Positions 8,816-18,786 of a stretch of DNA of 64,000 nt are shown here, piece after piece. Each line of letters begins with the position of its first letter. The first letter of the stretch is position 1. The notes beneath the pieces are model-generated. The model had not been told where the DNA came from and did no database searches. It saw nothing but the letters and a program-made list of their open reading frames with translations. The DNA comes from an uncultured Cellvibrionales bacterium (GTDB lineage Bacteria; Pseudomonadota; Gammaproteobacteria; Pseudomonadales; Porticoccaceae): the NCBI GenBank assembly GCA_913031645.1, contig CAJWFB010000001.1:62001-126000 (forward strand), written 5' to 3'. The translations under genes and the position numbers were made by a program.

Positions 8816-9754
8816 ATGTATCGATTTGCGCTCGGTCGACTTCTACAGGCTATTCCAGTGTTATTGGTGGTGATTACTGTCACATTCTTTTTGGTCCACT
8901 CTGCTCCTGGCGGCCCTTTTTCAGCAGACAAAGCCGTACCGCCCGAAGTCATAAAGGCGCTAGAAGAGCAGTACAATCTCAATCAACCCGTTTGGCAACA
9001 ATATATAGGCTATCTTGGTGATGTATTGCGAGGAGACTTCGGACCTTCTTTTAAATACTCTGGCAGAACAGTTAATGAATTGATCGGTGCAGGCCTGCCC
9101 ATCACTGCAGAGCTCGCTTTGTATGCGATGCTAGTTGCACTTGGCGTTGGAATAACTGCGGGTGTGGGCGCCGCCATGAGGCCCAATACGTTGCAGGATT
9201 ATCTGCCAATGACTGGTGCCATGATTGGTATCTGCATGCCATCCTTTCTTTTAGGTCCGCTACTAGTACTTATATTTGGTATACACCTTGACTGGTTACC
9301 CGTCTCAGGATGGGGAGATATTCCTGGAGATAAGATCTTACCGTCTATCACTTTGGGAACAGGATATGCTGCATACATTGCGCGACTCTCAAGAGGGGGA
9401 ATGTTAGAAGTCTTATCGCAAGACTATATAAGAACTGCTCGAGCCAAAGGGCTCAGCGAACGACTAATTATCGTCAAACATGCGCTTCGTGGTGGGCTAA
9501 TACCGGTAGTCGCTTTTTTAGGCCCCGCGTTTGCAGGACTACTAGCTGGCTCGTTTGTCGTAGAAACTATATTTCAAATTCCGGGAATGGGCCGTTTTTA
9601 TGTGCAGGCTGCATTTAATCGCGACTACACGCTGATCTTAGGAATGACGATATTCTTATCCACTCTCATCATTGTATTTAATCTTTTATCTGACATGTTA
9701 GCCATTTGGTTAAATCCAAAACTCAGGCACGAACTAGAAGGGGCTAAATCATGA
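8816..9754 (+). CDS. oppB: Oligopeptide ABC transporter permease OppB
   Basis: This 312-residue inner-membrane permease has six predicted helices. The N-terminal MYRFALGRLLQAIPVLLVVI is typical of OppB/DppB. The EAA loop that contacts the ATPase is seen in SQDYIRTARAKGLSERLIIVKH (about residues 200-220). It lies 22 bp after oppA with an AAGGA ribosome site, and its stop overlaps the oppC start by 4 bp (ATGA). Confidence 0.96.
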   Translation: MYRFALGRLLQAIPVLLVVITVTFFLVHSAPGGPFSADKAVPPEVIKALEEQYNLNQPVWQQYIGYLGDVLRGDFGPSFKYSGRTVNELIGAGLPITAELALYAMLVALGVGITAGVGAAMRPNTLQDYLPMTGAMIGICMPSFLLGPLLVLIFGIHLDWLPVSGWGDIPGDKILPSITLGTGYAAYIARLSRGGMLEVLSQDYIRTARAKGLSERLIIVKHALRGGLIPVVAFLGPAFAGLLAGSFVVETIFQIPGMGRFYVQAAFNRDYTLILGMTIFLSTLIIVFNLLSDMLAIWLNPKLRHELEGAKS

Positions 9755-10641
9755 ATAATTCGAGCTCCGAAACTACCGTCATGCCAGACGATCAAGGAAC
9801 TTCGCTGTGGCAAGATGCATGGATAAAATTAAGTAAAAATCGTCTAGCCCTGTTTGGACTCGCAGTCCTAGTCACACTAATCCTTGTTTCGTTGTTAACG
9901 CCTCTGATTGCGCCCTATGGCTATGAAGAACAGAATTTAGACATGGGAGCTACCGCTCCTTCACTGCAACATTGGTTGGGTACAGATATTTTCGGTCGAG
10001 ATATGCTCACGCGAATTATGTATGGCGGTCGCGTGTCGCTGATGGTGGGATTCATCGCCACCGCTGTCGCTTTGGTCATTGGCATACTTTGGGGCGCTAC
10101 AGCAGGGTTTTTTGGTGGTCGTTTAGACGCCGTAATGATGCGCATAGTCGATGTGCTTTATGCCCTACCCTTTATGATTTTCATCATATTACTGATGGTC
10201 GTATTTGGACGGAACATCCTTTTATTGTTCCTAGCTATTGGGGCGGTTGAATGGCTAACCATGGCCCGAATTGTTCGCAGTCAGGTGATGTCTCTGAGAA
10301 ATCAGGAGTTTGTTGAAGCCGCACATTCTCTAGGTTTATCACAATGGACCATTATTCGTCGGCATATTATTCCCAACACGCTTGGTCCAGTCATCGTTTA
10401 CACCACACTGACCATTCCCAGCGTTATGTTGTTAGAGGCTTTTTTAAGTTTCCTTGGATTAGGTATACAACCACCAGAAAGTTCATGGGGCTTGCTGATT
10501 AACTATGGCGTCGAAACCATGGAGGAATTTCCTTGGTTACTTATTTTTCCCGGAATCGCACTATCTTTAACACTATTTGCACTCAACTTCTTAGGTGACG
10601 GCCTGCGTGATGCTCTCGATCCTAGAACCTCCAAGGATTAA
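9751..10641 (+). CDS. oppC: Oligopeptide ABC transporter permease OppC
   Basis: This 296-residue partner permease has an N-terminal cytoplasmic segment and first helix of the OppC_N type, then the HWLGTDIFGRDMLTRIMYG segment characteristic of OppC/DppC, and five more helices. The EAA loop is EFVEAAHSLGLSQWTIIRRHI. It pairs with OppB to form the translocation channel. The 4-bp overlap with oppB implies coupled translation at equal stoichiometry. Confidence 0.96.
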   Translation: MNNSSSETTVMPDDQGTSLWQDAWIKLSKNRLALFGLAVLVTLILVSLLTPLIAPYGYEEQNLDMGATAPSLQHWLGTDIFGRDMLTRIMYGGRVSLMVGFIATAVALVIGILWGATAGFFGGRLDAVMMRIVDVLYALPFMIFIILLMVVFGRNILLLFLAIGAVEWLTMARIVRSQVMSLRNQEFVEAAHSLGLSQWTIIRRHIIPNTLGPVIVYTTLTIPSVMLLEAFLSFLGLGIQPPESSWGLLINYGVETMEEFPWLLIFPGIALSLTLFALNFLGDGLRDALDPRTSKD

Positions 10642-10656
10642 AACAGGACTTATATA

Positions 10657-12306
10657 ATGGCAATTCTCGAGGTAAGCGGTTTAAAGGTATATTTCCATAC
10701 ACGCAATGGCGTTGTTAAAGCCGTTGACGATGTTTCATTTTCTGTAGATAGCGGGGAAACCTTAGCGATTGTAGGTGAATCAGGGTCAGGAAAATCTGTT
10801 ACCTGCTACAGCCTACTTGACCTGCTACCCAAACCACCAGCCAAAATAGAAGGCGGGACAGCGCTGTTTAATGGACATGACTTGCTAACATGCTCTGCTG
10901 CAGAAATGAGACAGCATCGTTGTAATGATATAGCCGTGATATTTCAAGACCCTATGACGTCATTAAATCCATTCCTGACTATCGGTGAGCAACTCATTGA
11001 ACCACTGATTTATCATCCTAATAAAGACCAAGTTACAAGTCGTGCTGAGGCAAAAGAAAAGGCAGTAGCCCTATTAGATGAGGTTGGCATTATCGACCCT
11101 GAGGTACGTTTCGACTGCTATCCCCACGAATTTTCTGGTGGGATGAGACAGCGAGTAATGATCGCAATGGCCCTCATTACCGAGCCAAAGTTATTAATTT
11201 GTGATGAGCCCACTACGGCTCTCGATGTCACGATTCAGGCACAAATACTCGAGTTGATTAAAAAGTTACAAGAAACGAGAAACGTCGCCGTTATATTTAT
11301 TAGCCACGACTTAGGTGTTGTGGCCGGCATTGCCGACAAAGTAATGGTTATGTGCGACGGAACCATAAGAGAAACAGGTGATACCGACAATATTTTCTAT
11401 AAAACGAAAGATGAGTACACTAAAAAGCTACTTGCTGCCATTCCAGAGGGCGCCAAGACATTACCCAATAGATGTAATACTGACGAAGCTTTAGTGGAGG
11501 TGACTAATTTAAAGACTTACTTTAGAAACCAAGCAGCCGCTGCCAAGGATGACGAAAGTCAGTTTGTTAAAGCCGTAAACGATGTTAGTTTGACAATATC
11601 TCGGGGAGAAATTTTAGGACTAGTCGGTGAGTCTGGCTCGGGTAAATCTACTTTAGGGCGGTCTATATTGCAGTTGGCCCCCACTACGGCGGGCTCAGTC
11701 AGTTTTAATAAGCAGGTGCTCACTGGAATGACTCCAAAAAAGCTAGTCCCGTGGCGACAAAAAATGCAGATGATTTTTCAGGATCCCTATGCTTCTTTGA
11801 ATCCAAGAATGACCGTATTTGAAACTCTGTCAGAGCCGCTTCTCTATCATGGGTTGGCGACTCAAAAGACCATCGCGGCACAGGTCAAAACATTGATGGA
11901 TGATGTTGGTCTCGCGCAAGCTCAGCTCCGAAAATACCCTCATGAATTTTCCGGAGGCCAGCGCCAACGGATCGCCATAGGCCGAGCCATCGCTACGAAA
12001 CCTGAATTCATCATCGCCGATGAACCTGTGTCTGCGCTTGATGTCACCATTCAAGCACAGATTCTCGATCTAATTTTAAATCTTGTAGAACGCCACAATT
12101 TAACCATGATGTTTATTTCCCATGATCTCTCTGTCGTTCGCTATATATCCGACAGGGTCATTATCATGAATCGAGGCGTCATTATTGAACAGGGTGACAC
12201 AGAGGCACTGTGGGCCCACCCAAAACAGCAATACACGCAAGATTTATTGTCGGCAATACCGCTCGCTGACCCAGTTTCAGAGCGCAACAGAATAGCGAGC
12301 CGGTAA
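10657..12306 (+). CDS. Fused OppD-OppF peptide transporter ATPase
   Basis: This 549-residue protein holds two complete ABC ATPase domains in one chain. Domain 1 (about residues 1-260) has Walker A GESGSGKS, signature FSGGMRQR and Walker B LLICDEPT. Domain 2 (about 275-540) has Walker A GESGSGKST, signature FSGGQRQR and IIADEPVSALD. Each ends in an oligopeptide-transporter C-terminal tail. It replaces separate OppD and OppF (compare YejF, GsiA, NikDE-type fusions) and starts 15 bp after oppC, so the operon is complete without another ATPase gene. Confidence 0.95.
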   Translation: MAILEVSGLKVYFHTRNGVVKAVDDVSFSVDSGETLAIVGESGSGKSVTCYSLLDLLPKPPAKIEGGTALFNGHDLLTCSAAEMRQHRCNDIAVIFQDPMTSLNPFLTIGEQLIEPLIYHPNKDQVTSRAEAKEKAVALLDEVGIIDPEVRFDCYPHEFSGGMRQRVMIAMALITEPKLLICDEPTTALDVTIQAQILELIKKLQETRNVAVIFISHDLGVVAGIADKVMVMCDGTIRETGDTDNIFYKTKDEYTKKLLAAIPEGAKTLPNRCNTDEALVEVTNLKTYFRNQAAAAKDDESQFVKAVNDVSLTISRGEILGLVGESGSGKSTLGRSILQLAPTTAGSVSFNKQVLTGMTPKKLVPWRQKMQMIFQDPYASLNPRMTVFETLSEPLLYHGLATQKTIAAQVKTLMDDVGLAQAQLRKYPHEFSGGQRQRIAIGRAIATKPEFIIADEPVSALDVTIQAQILDLILNLVERHNLTMMFISHDLSVVRYISDRVIIMNRGVIIEQGDTEALWAHPKQQYTQDLLSAIPLADPVSERNRIASR

Positions 12307-12396
12307 CTATTTCAAATGCTAATCCCCGACATCGAATATAAGCAAACTTCTGCTAAAAAGAGGCTTTGTTCTTTTTGTTAACGCTATTACCCTACC

Positions 12397-12424
12397 GCAG
12401 GTTCCAATCCTGCCAAGCCCGCCA
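12397..12424 (+). other. tRNA 3'-end-like fragment
   Basis: A T-arm-like hairpin GCAGG-TTCCAAT-CCTGC (12397-12413) is followed by seven bases CAAGCCC, a discriminator-like G and CCA (12414-12424), exactly the spacing of a tRNA 3' end. No D arm or anticodon arm is found upstream, and position 57 is C instead of a purine, so this is not an intact tRNA. It may be the relic left at one end of an integrated element, or chance. Confidence 0.3.
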
Positions 12425-12517
12425 ATTGTTTTCTAGAAGCGTGGGCTAATGCCGATGAGCTGAGTAGTTAGACATCACGTCTATTGAGTAGTTTACGATT
12501 AATCTTTAAAGCGATAA

Positions 12518-12961
12518 CTAATTCTCTAAACCCTTTTGCTGCTCAATAATATTCTTTCTATAAAACTCTGGTATCGGCATTGACTGCCGAGTTTTAGGGT
12601 CAACAAACACCTGCGTTAATCCACCTTTGGCTAGCAGTAACCCATTAGCATTATCATATAATTCAAATACTGCATCAGCACTGGATTTACCCAAGCGCCC
12701 GTACCCTGTACACACTGCAATATCCGAGTTTCCCGCAATTTCATTCAGATAGTCACAATGTATATTGACGGTAAATATAAGACAGGGTGCAGTGAGTGGG
12801 TCCATGAGATTGAGGCCCAGTTGCTCCATATAGGTGCCAAGAACTTCATCAGCGAAGACTAAATAGTTGGCGAAGTACAGATGCCCCTGAGCGTCTAAGT
12901 CTCTATATCTTAGTTTGACGATTTCGCTAAAAGGTAGTTGGCTGTCAATTATGGCACTCAA
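12518..12961 (-). CDS. YbgC-like acyl-CoA thioesterase (hot-dog fold)
   Basis: This 147-residue single hot-dog domain protein has the 4HBT active-site region RYRDLDAQGHLYFANYL, where the Asp and the GH...N pattern match 4-hydroxybenzoyl-CoA thioesterase-like enzymes. It should hydrolyse an acyl-CoA; chain preference is unknown. The start is a TTG preceded by AGGA at 9 bp. It is transcribed alone, with 211 bp before the oppDF end and 225 bp to the next upstream gene. Confidence 0.85.
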   Translation of the reverse strand: MSAIIDSQLPFSEIVKLRYRDLDAQGHLYFANYLVFADEVLGTYMEQLGLNLMDPLTAPCLIFTVNIHCDYLNEIAGNSDIAVCTGYGRLGKSSADAVFELYDNANGLLLAKGGLTQVFVDPKTRQSMPIPEFYRKNIIEQQKGLEN

Positions 12962-13186
12962 AATAAGAAATCCTGTTATCTAATAATTAGTACTATTATG
13001 CGGGATTTTGGAGGAAATTGATTTGTAAAAAGTCACCAATTAGACCTTTATACCCTAGTCTGTCATCGTTATTGGGGGCGTGAGACGATATCCGAAGTAT
13101 GACTTAGTAAATAACCATAGAAACACGCTATCCTTTCGACAGTATGTTGGACGAAGTGAAAGATTTGTGATTTACGCTACAGATGA

Positions 13187-13822
13187 CTAACTGCAGGAGA
13201 TACCGGTTCCTTTGAGACCACAGTAACCCATAGGATTTTTGACTAAATATTGCTGATGGTAGTCTTCTGCATAAAAGAAGTCTGAGTTCAGCATAATTTC
13301 GGTAGTGATTTCGCCATAATTAAGCGCAGTCAACTGACCTTGCACCGCGGAGGCAGATTCGACAGCCTCATCTAATTGTTCATTATTGGAACAATAAATA
13401 GCTGAACGATACTGTGAACCCAGATCATTGCCTTGGCGCATACCCTGGGTGGGATTATGTGACTCCCAGAACATAGCAAGCAACCTATCAAACTTTATCA
13501 CGCTCGGATCAAACACCACTAACACGACCTCCGTATGGCCGGTTAAACCTGTGCAAGTCTCTTCATAGGTAGGATTAGGCGTATGACCTCCAGCATAACC
13601 CACAGCCGTTGAGACAACTCCCTCCATTTCCCAGAATCGTCTTTCCGCTCCCCAGAAACAGCCCATAGCAAAAATGGTACTCTCTAAATGACGCTCAAAT
13701 GGCGCTATCATGGATTGCCCAGTAATCAAATGCCGAGTAGCAATCTTAACCGGCTCAGGCCGACCCGGCAGACATTGATCTTTGCTGGGCAGTATTTTGT
13801 CACCAAATAAGGTTGCAACCAT
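13187..13822 (-). CDS. msrA: Peptide methionine sulfoxide reductase A
   Basis: This 211-residue enzyme reduces methionine-S-sulfoxide in proteins. The catalytic GCFWGAER motif is near residue 55, followed by the family segments [14 protein letters not shown] and SQYRSAIY. C-terminal cysteines in [11 protein letters not shown] can act as recycling residues. Start 13822 is preferred over an ATG four codons upstream because the only ribosome site (AGGA) overlaps that upstream codon but is 11 bp from this one. The N-terminal extension of about 50 residues before the catalytic Cys is normal for Pseudomonas-type MsrA. Confidence 0.95.
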   Translation of the reverse strand: MVATLFGDKILPSKDQCLPGRPEPVKIATRHLITGQSMIAPFERHLESTIFAMGCFWGAERRFWEMEGVVSTAVGYAGGHTPNPTYEETCTGLTGHTEVVLVVFDPSVIKFDRLLAMFWESHNPTQGMRQGNDLGSQYRSAIYCSNNEQLDEAVESASAVQGQLTALNYGEITTEIMLNSDFFYAEDYHQQYLVKNPMGYCGLKGTGISCS

Positions 13823-13854
13823 GAGCTCAAACATCCTATTTAATTATCTAATTA

Positions 13855-15390
13855 TTAAACTGTGGCGGCGCCATTGTTATGAATACCAATAACCTGGCTT
13901 TGCTTATCGTCTGCGGTCAAGTCCCCGCCCAACTTCGCGGCATCATTACGCTGGGAATCAATCCTGGAAAGATAGGCTTCATCAACATCGCCCGTGATAT
14001 ATTCACCATTAAATACGGAACACTCAAACTGCTTCACACTCACATTACCTTCGGAGGCAGATGCTATAAGGTCCTCTAAATCTTGATATATCAACCAATC
14101 GGCTCCAATCAATGCCCCTACTTCTTCATCACTGCGGTCATGAGCAATAAGCTCTGAAGCAGACGGCATATCAATTCCGTACACGTTTGGGTAACGAACA
14201 CCAGGAGCCGCTGACGCCATAAATACCTTTTTAGCCCCTGCATCCCTCGCCATTTGAATAATCTCTTGGGACGTGGTCCCTCGAACGATAGAGTCATCAA
14301 CTAAGAGGACGTTCTTACCGGCAAATTCTAGCTTCACCGCATTGAGCTTTTGACGCACAGACTTTTTACGCTCGGTTTGCCCCGGCATAATAAAAGTACG
14401 GCCAATGTAACGATTTTTCATAAAGCCTTCGCGTAGTTTAACACCTAGCCGCTCAGCTAATGCTTGGGCCGACACTCTGCTTGTATCCGGAATTGGAATC
14501 ACCACATCTATTTCGTGGCCGGGATTGAGACGAGTCAACTTCTCAGCTAATTTCTCACCCATTCTCAATCGACATTTATAGACCGAAATATCATCAATCA
14601 GGGAATCAGGCCGAGCGAAATACACGTGTTCAAAGATACAGGGAACTAATTGATGCTCTTGAGCACATTGCTGAAGGTGAATTTTGCCATCTTTATCGAC
14701 AAATAGTGCCTCGCCGGGTTCTAAGTCTTTGATCAGTTCAAACCCCAGTGAGTCTAATACTACCGACTCGGAGACGACCGCATACTCTATGCCCGCTTCA
14801 GTCTCGCGCTTGCCATAGCACAGTGGCCGAATGCCAAAACGATCACGGAATGCGAACAGACCATAGTTAGCTATCAGACCAACAACTGCGTAAGCACCTT
14901 TACAGCGATTGTGAACCCCACTAACGGCCGCAAAAATATCTTCACTGGCAGGTTCAAGTTTTCCTCTAGCCTGCAACTCGTGCGCAAAAACGTTAAGTAG
15001 CACCTCTGAATCAGAATCAGTATTCAGGTGGCGCAAATCCTGCCGAAAGATTTGGTCGCGCAATTCGTCAGCATTGGTCAAATTGCCATTATGAGCAATA
15101 AAAATACCGTAGGGTGAATTCACATACAGAGGCTGTGCCAATGCTGGCCCTGAACTGCCTGCGGTAGGATATCGCACATGTCCTATTCCAATATTACCGA
15201 CCAAGCGCAGCATATGGCTGCGGCGAAAAACGTCTCTCGCCAAACCCTCGCCTTTACATTGATGCAACTCACCCGCAGCCTCGGTCACTATACCTGCAGC
15301 ATCCTGGCCCCGATGCTGTAGCATAGTCAGCGCATCATAAAGTCGTAAATTAACGTTTGAAGTACCCGAAATTCCAACAACACCACACAT
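13855..15390 (-). CDS. purF: Amidophosphoribosyltransferase
   Basis: This enzyme catalyses the first committed step of purine synthesis, glutamine plus PRPP to phosphoribosylamine. The start at 15390 gives MCGVVGIS, so that removal of Met exposes the catalytic Cys; an upstream in-frame start would bury it and is rejected. The class II glutaminase domain covers about residues 1-230 and the phosphoribosyltransferase domain about 260-460, with the PRPP loop VLLVDDSIVRGTT. Length (511 residues) is normal. The start is 2 bp after the cvpA stop, the classic cvpA-purF order. Confidence 0.97.
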   Translation of the reverse strand: MCGVVGISGTSNVNLRLYDALTMLQHRGQDAAGIVTEAAGELHQCKGEGLARDVFRRSHMLRLVGNIGIGHVRYPTAGSSGPALAQPLYVNSPYGIFIAHNGNLTNADELRDQIFRQDLRHLNTDSDSEVLLNVFAHELQARGKLEPASEDIFAAVSGVHNRCKGAYAVVGLIANYGLFAFRDRFGIRPLCYGKRETEAGIEYAVVSESVVLDSLGFELIKDLEPGEALFVDKDGKIHLQQCAQEHQLVPCIFEHVYFARPDSLIDDISVYKCRLRMGEKLAEKLTRLNPGHEIDVVIPIPDTSRVSAQALAERLGVKLREGFMKNRYIGRTFIMPGQTERKKSVRQKLNAVKLEFAGKNVLLVDDSIVRGTTSQEIIQMARDAGAKKVFMASAAPGVRYPNVYGIDMPSASELIAHDRSDEEVGALIGADWLIYQDLEDLIASASEGNVSVKQFECSVFNGEYITGDVDEAYLSRIDSQRNDAAKLGGDLTADDKQSQVIGIHNNGAATV

Positions 15391-15392
15391 GT

Positions 15393-15893
15393 TTAGATCC
15401 AACCCATAATAAAGTCCGAAAATGCCGCGGCAGCCTCTCTACCCACTTCTTCAAAAGACTGAAAAAGAGGGATAAGCGAAGATGCAGTCCACCAAGCATC
15501 CTGATCAACTGGAAGCGCCTTGGGAATAACTATTACCAAGGCCAGTACAATCAGCAACCCTCGAAAAACACCAAAAACTAGCCCTAACGTCCTGTCAGTT
15601 CCGCCTAATCCTGTTGAGCTAACTAATTTACCCAATAAAAAATTGATCATTGCTCCAAGTAATAGCGTCCCCACAAACAAGATTCCCCAAGCTACTAGCT
15701 GCCTAATTGAGGCAAGCTCAACGACGTTAATCAAAAGCGCTGCTACTACCTCTTTGAAACTCATAGCAACGAAAAACGCTGCCAACCAGATCACGAGAGA
15801 CATGGCCTCTTTAACAAAGCCTCTAACCATACTAATAATACCGGAGGTCGCCACAATAATGGCTATGGCAATATCAATCGTCGCTATATCCAT
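15393..15893 (-). CDS. cvpA: CvpA family membrane protein
   Basis: This 166-residue inner-membrane protein has four hydrophobic helices (about residues 5-25, 28-50, 65-88 and 103-125) and the family motifs RGFVKEAMSLVIWLAAFFVA and GTDRTLGLVFGVFRGLL. CvpA is linked to colicin V production and envelope or stress tolerance, but its biochemical activity is not settled. An AAGG ribosome site lies 6 bp before the ATG. It is co-transcribed with purF. Confidence 0.95.
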   Translation of the reverse strand: MDIATIDIAIAIIVATSGIISMVRGFVKEAMSLVIWLAAFFVAMSFKEVVAALLINVVELASIRQLVAWGILFVGTLLLGAMINFLLGKLVSSTGLGGTDRTLGLVFGVFRGLLIVLALVIVIPKALPVDQDAWWTASSLIPLFQSFEEVGREAAAAFSDFIMGWI

Positions 15894-15935
15894 GGTCTAC
15901 CTTCTCGCTGATTTGATGATCCAGACACCGAGACA

Positions 15936-16454
15936 CTATGGCTCATATGAGAGCACGATAGAATCGATATCGAATTTCGCATCTACCTTAGCTTTTACTG
16001 CGAGAGCCCTGCGCCGATCTAGCTTTGGCCCTATATATACTCGGTGATGATTTTCACCCGCTATTTTCACCTTTTCACCAAATGCTTTGTACCCGGAGCT
16101 CACCAATTTTTTTTGTAAATCAGCAGATTTCCCCGCGTCAATAAAGCTACCTACCTGCAGAATCCATGCATTGGGCAGGTTGTTGGAGTTCAAGCCCGCC
16201 GGCCCGCCATCTTGGGTCGCAGGCTGTGATTTTTGTATGTCAAATAAAGGAGTTATGGCTGTGTTTTTGTCAACTGCACTTGGTCGTTGCGCCTTGTCCA
16301 GTGCTACTGGCTGAATGGCGGGTGCGGGAGGGATCTTTGTCGTTCTGTCGATTTTTTCTGGATCGGCAAAATCAATTATTAGGGGCAGAATTATCAAACC
16401 AAGAAGTCCCAGTACAATAGTTCCGGCGATTCGTTGCTTTAGACCTTCACTCAC
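15936..16454 (-). CDS. SPOR domain protein (DedD-like)
   Basis: This 172-residue inner-membrane protein has one N-terminal helix (IAGTIVLGLLGLIILPLII), a proline-rich linker with PPAPAIQPV, and a C-terminal SPOR domain (about residues 92-170, starting AWILQVGSF) that binds denuded septal peptidoglycan. The start is GTG with GAGG 6 bp upstream and lies 1 bp after the folC stop. The order folC-SPOR-cvpA-purF is conserved and supports the DedD-like assignment; a cell-division role is inferred from the family. Confidence 0.92.
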   Translation of the reverse strand: MSEGLKQRIAGTIVLGLLGLIILPLIIDFADPEKIDRTTKIPPAPAIQPVALDKAQRPSAVDKNTAITPLFDIQKSQPATQDGGPAGLNSNNLPNAWILQVGSFIDAGKSADLQKKLVSSGYKAFGEKVKIAGENHHRVYIGPKLDRRRALAVKAKVDAKFDIDSIVLSYEP

Positions 16455-16455
16455 A

Positions 16456-17736
16456 TCAACCCTCTTTGGAAATAATCATTAATACTGACGAAACCGTGTG
16501 GAATGAACCAAAAACAATTATCTGATCATCAGGACCCGCTAGATCAATTGCTTCATTAAACGCTAATTCCACAGAGTCAAAGCAGGATCCCTTTAAACCT
16601 GCATTGTATACTACTTCGTAAAGAGTTTGAGGCTCCATCGCACGATGATTATCGGTTATTTTCCCCAACAACCAAATATCTATACTGACCCCTAGCTCGG
16701 CAACAATACCTGTCCAGTCTTTATCGCTCAGGACCGAGGCTACCGCGAAAGTTGTGCCCTTAACCGTAGGCATATTGGAGGCTAAAACTCTTGCCGCAGC
16801 TGGATTATGAGCAACATCCAATAATAGATTAAGGTTTTTAAACTTAATTCTTTGTTGTCGGCCAGAAAGTGTCAAAGAACCCAGCGCATCGCGACTATTC
16901 TGTGGATCGATACGAAACCCAGCACTGACAAGCGCCTGCAGAGCAAGCGTAATATTGCCTGGCAACAAATTGTGGTGAGTAATGTGTGGAATCAGCAAAG
17001 TATCATCATGAGTGCTCAGACTTACCGAGAACTGACCAGCAGGACCATCATCGTGGACGCTAAAATCTTTTCCTTTATAAAGGGGCTCTGCGCCGATACT
17101 TTCCACCATTTTATAAAAACCATTGGGTAGATTGGTCTCGCCCACAATAAGAGGCTTTCCCGCCCTCGCAATACCAAGTTTTTCGTGAGCTATTTCTGAA
17201 CGAGTATTGCCTAGCCAATCTTGGTGATCTAGATCAACACTACTTAAAATCGCTATATCCGCATCAATAATGTTTACGGCGTCTAGACGACCACCGAGAC
17301 CAACCTCAAGCAACACTGCATCAAGATTAGCCTGTCGAAAAATAGTCAGCGCAGCGAGTGCATTAAATTCAAAATAGGTTAGTGATATTTCAGCGCGCGC
17401 TGATTCTATTAGCTCAAAAGCCAAGACAATCTTGTCATCGGCAACGGCTACACCATCGATACGAATACGCTCACTATAGTGAAGAAAATGAGGTGAGGTA
17501 AAGGCTCCAACAGAATGTCCATGCCCCAGTAACAGCGCTTGCATGGCGGCCACACATGACCCTTTACCATTTGTGCCAGCGACAATTATGCTGACTGGAT
17601 CTGCTGCCTCGGAAAGAGGTATATCATACTTGAGTCGCTCCCAGACAGCGGAGACTCTGTCTAAGCCGAGATCAATATCACTGGGATGACGGGTCTCTAT
17701 CTCCTCCAGCCACTGCTCTAGGGACCTATCAGGCAT
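16456..17736 (-). CDS. folC: Bifunctional folylpolyglutamate/dihydrofolate synthase
   Basis: This 426-residue Mur-ligase-family enzyme adds glutamate to folates and makes dihydrofolate. ATP-binding [12 protein letters not shown], the omega-loop segment [12 protein letters not shown] and [15 protein letters not shown] are all present. The start at 17736 ([14 protein letters not shown]) aligns with Pseudomonas FolC and overlaps the accD stop by 8 bp; an ATG six codons further upstream has no ribosome site. It is translated in series with accD. Confidence 0.96.
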   Translation of the reverse strand: MPDRSLEQWLEEIETRHPSDIDLGLDRVSAVWERLKYDIPLSEAADPVSIIVAGTNGKGSCVAAMQALLLGHGHSVGAFTSPHFLHYSERIRIDGVAVADDKIVLAFELIESARAEISLTYFEFNALAALTIFRQANLDAVLLEVGLGGRLDAVNIIDADIAILSSVDLDHQDWLGNTRSEIAHEKLGIARAGKPLIVGETNLPNGFYKMVESIGAEPLYKGKDFSVHDDGPAGQFSVSLSTHDDTLLIPHITHHNLLPGNITLALQALVSAGFRIDPQNSRDALGSLTLSGRQQRIKFKNLNLLLDVAHNPAAARVLASNMPTVKGTTFAVASVLSDKDWTGIVAELGVSIDIWLLGKITDNHRAMEPQTLYEVVYNAGLKGSCFDSVELAFNEAIDLAGPDDQIIVFGSFHTVSSVLMIISKEG

Positions 17737-18601
17737 CGCTGGGCTCAGAGACATTTAAAAACTTAGACAGTGCGCTCGCTACGCGATCTCTCATTTGGTT
17801 TCGAGCAATAATGGTATCAATGTGCCCTTTTTCAAGTAAAAACTCACTTCGCTGAAAACCTTTGGGTAACTTTTGACGCACCGTTTGCTCAATTATATTC
17901 GGTCCTGCAAAACCAGCTCTTGCGCCAGGCTCTGCAATATTGAGATCCCCCAGCATGGCAAGACTAGCCGAAACGCCACCATAAACAGGATCAGTCATGA
18001 TAGATATATAGGGGACTCCTGCAATCCTTAATCGCTCCAAAACTGCGCTAGTCTTGGCCATCTGCATCAATGAAATGAGTGCTTCCTGCATACGCGCCCC
18101 ACCCGTCGCTGAAAAACATATCAGTGGCTTGCGATGCTCCAGCGCGTGCTGAGCCGCTCGGGTGAATTTCTCACCAACAGCATAACCCATTGACCCACCA
18201 TTGAAGGCAAACTCGAAGGCACAGACCACCACGGGAATACCCTTTAGCTTTCCCGCTACAGCTACCAGTGCATCCTTCTCACCAGTCTTCTTTTGTGCAT
18301 CTAGAATCCGGTCTTTATATTTTTTAACGTCTTTAAATTTTAACCTATCAATAGCCTCTAGCTCTGGCTCCAGTTCTATGATGTCACGGCTGTCGAGAAA
18401 AATATCAATACGCTTGCGAGCACCAATAGGCATATGATGTTCACACTTTGGGCAGACATATAAGTTTCGTTCCAATTCGGGGCGGTAGAGAGGCGATGCG
18501 CACTTGGCACATTTTTTCCATAACCCTTCAGGAACAGAGTTAGCGCGCTCATTTTTAGTGGCAGTAGACCCTTTAGGCCTTATGCGGTTGAGCCAATTCA
18601 T
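17729..18601 (-). CDS. accD: Acetyl-CoA carboxylase carboxyltransferase beta subunit
   Basis: This 290-residue subunit transfers carboxyl from biotin to acetyl-CoA, the committing step of fatty-acid synthesis. A four-cysteine zinc ribbon lies at about residues 34-56 (CAKC and CPKC). The crotonase-like core carries the oxyanion segments [11 protein letters not shown] and [10 protein letters not shown]. An AAGGAAG ribosome site precedes the ATG. A 185-bp gap separates it from trpF, and it heads the accD-folC-SPOR-cvpA-purF run. Confidence 0.97.
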   Translation of the reverse strand: MNWLNRIRPKGSTATKNERANSVPEGLWKKCAKCASPLYRPELERNLYVCPKCEHHMPIGARKRIDIFLDSRDIIELEPELEAIDRLKFKDVKKYKDRILDAQKKTGEKDALVAVAGKLKGIPVVVCAFEFAFNGGSMGYAVGEKFTRAAQHALEHRKPLICFSATGGARMQEALISLMQMAKTSAVLERLRIAGVPYISIMTDPVYGGVSASLAMLGDLNIAEPGARAGFAGPNIIEQTVRQKLPKGFQRSEFLLEKGHIDTIIARNQMRDRVASALSKFLNVSEPSDA

Positions 18602-18786
18602 AAACTTCCTTTTAACTAGAGTTCAGAGAACTCGAGCGTTAATCTATAATCAGTAAACCCTATTCTAACATGACATTATGATGCCAAGAAGCCGAGCGAA
18701 TAAATTATTTGTAGCCAGTAGTGTCCATCCATAGGCCCGGTCTGTGGACGCTTAGGCTACAGTTGGTGCTAGGCGCCAGCGCATCG

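Noticed and set aside
12349..12424. Complete tRNA gene ending at 12424
   Set aside because: Only the T-arm and CCA end fit; no D arm, anticodon stem or matching 5' acceptor strand is present.
12397..12479. Permuted tRNA or two-piece tmRNA (3' part first, GGGCT later)
   Set aside because: Only five acceptor bases pair, the D-like region has no GG, and gammaproteobacterial tmRNA is normally one piece.
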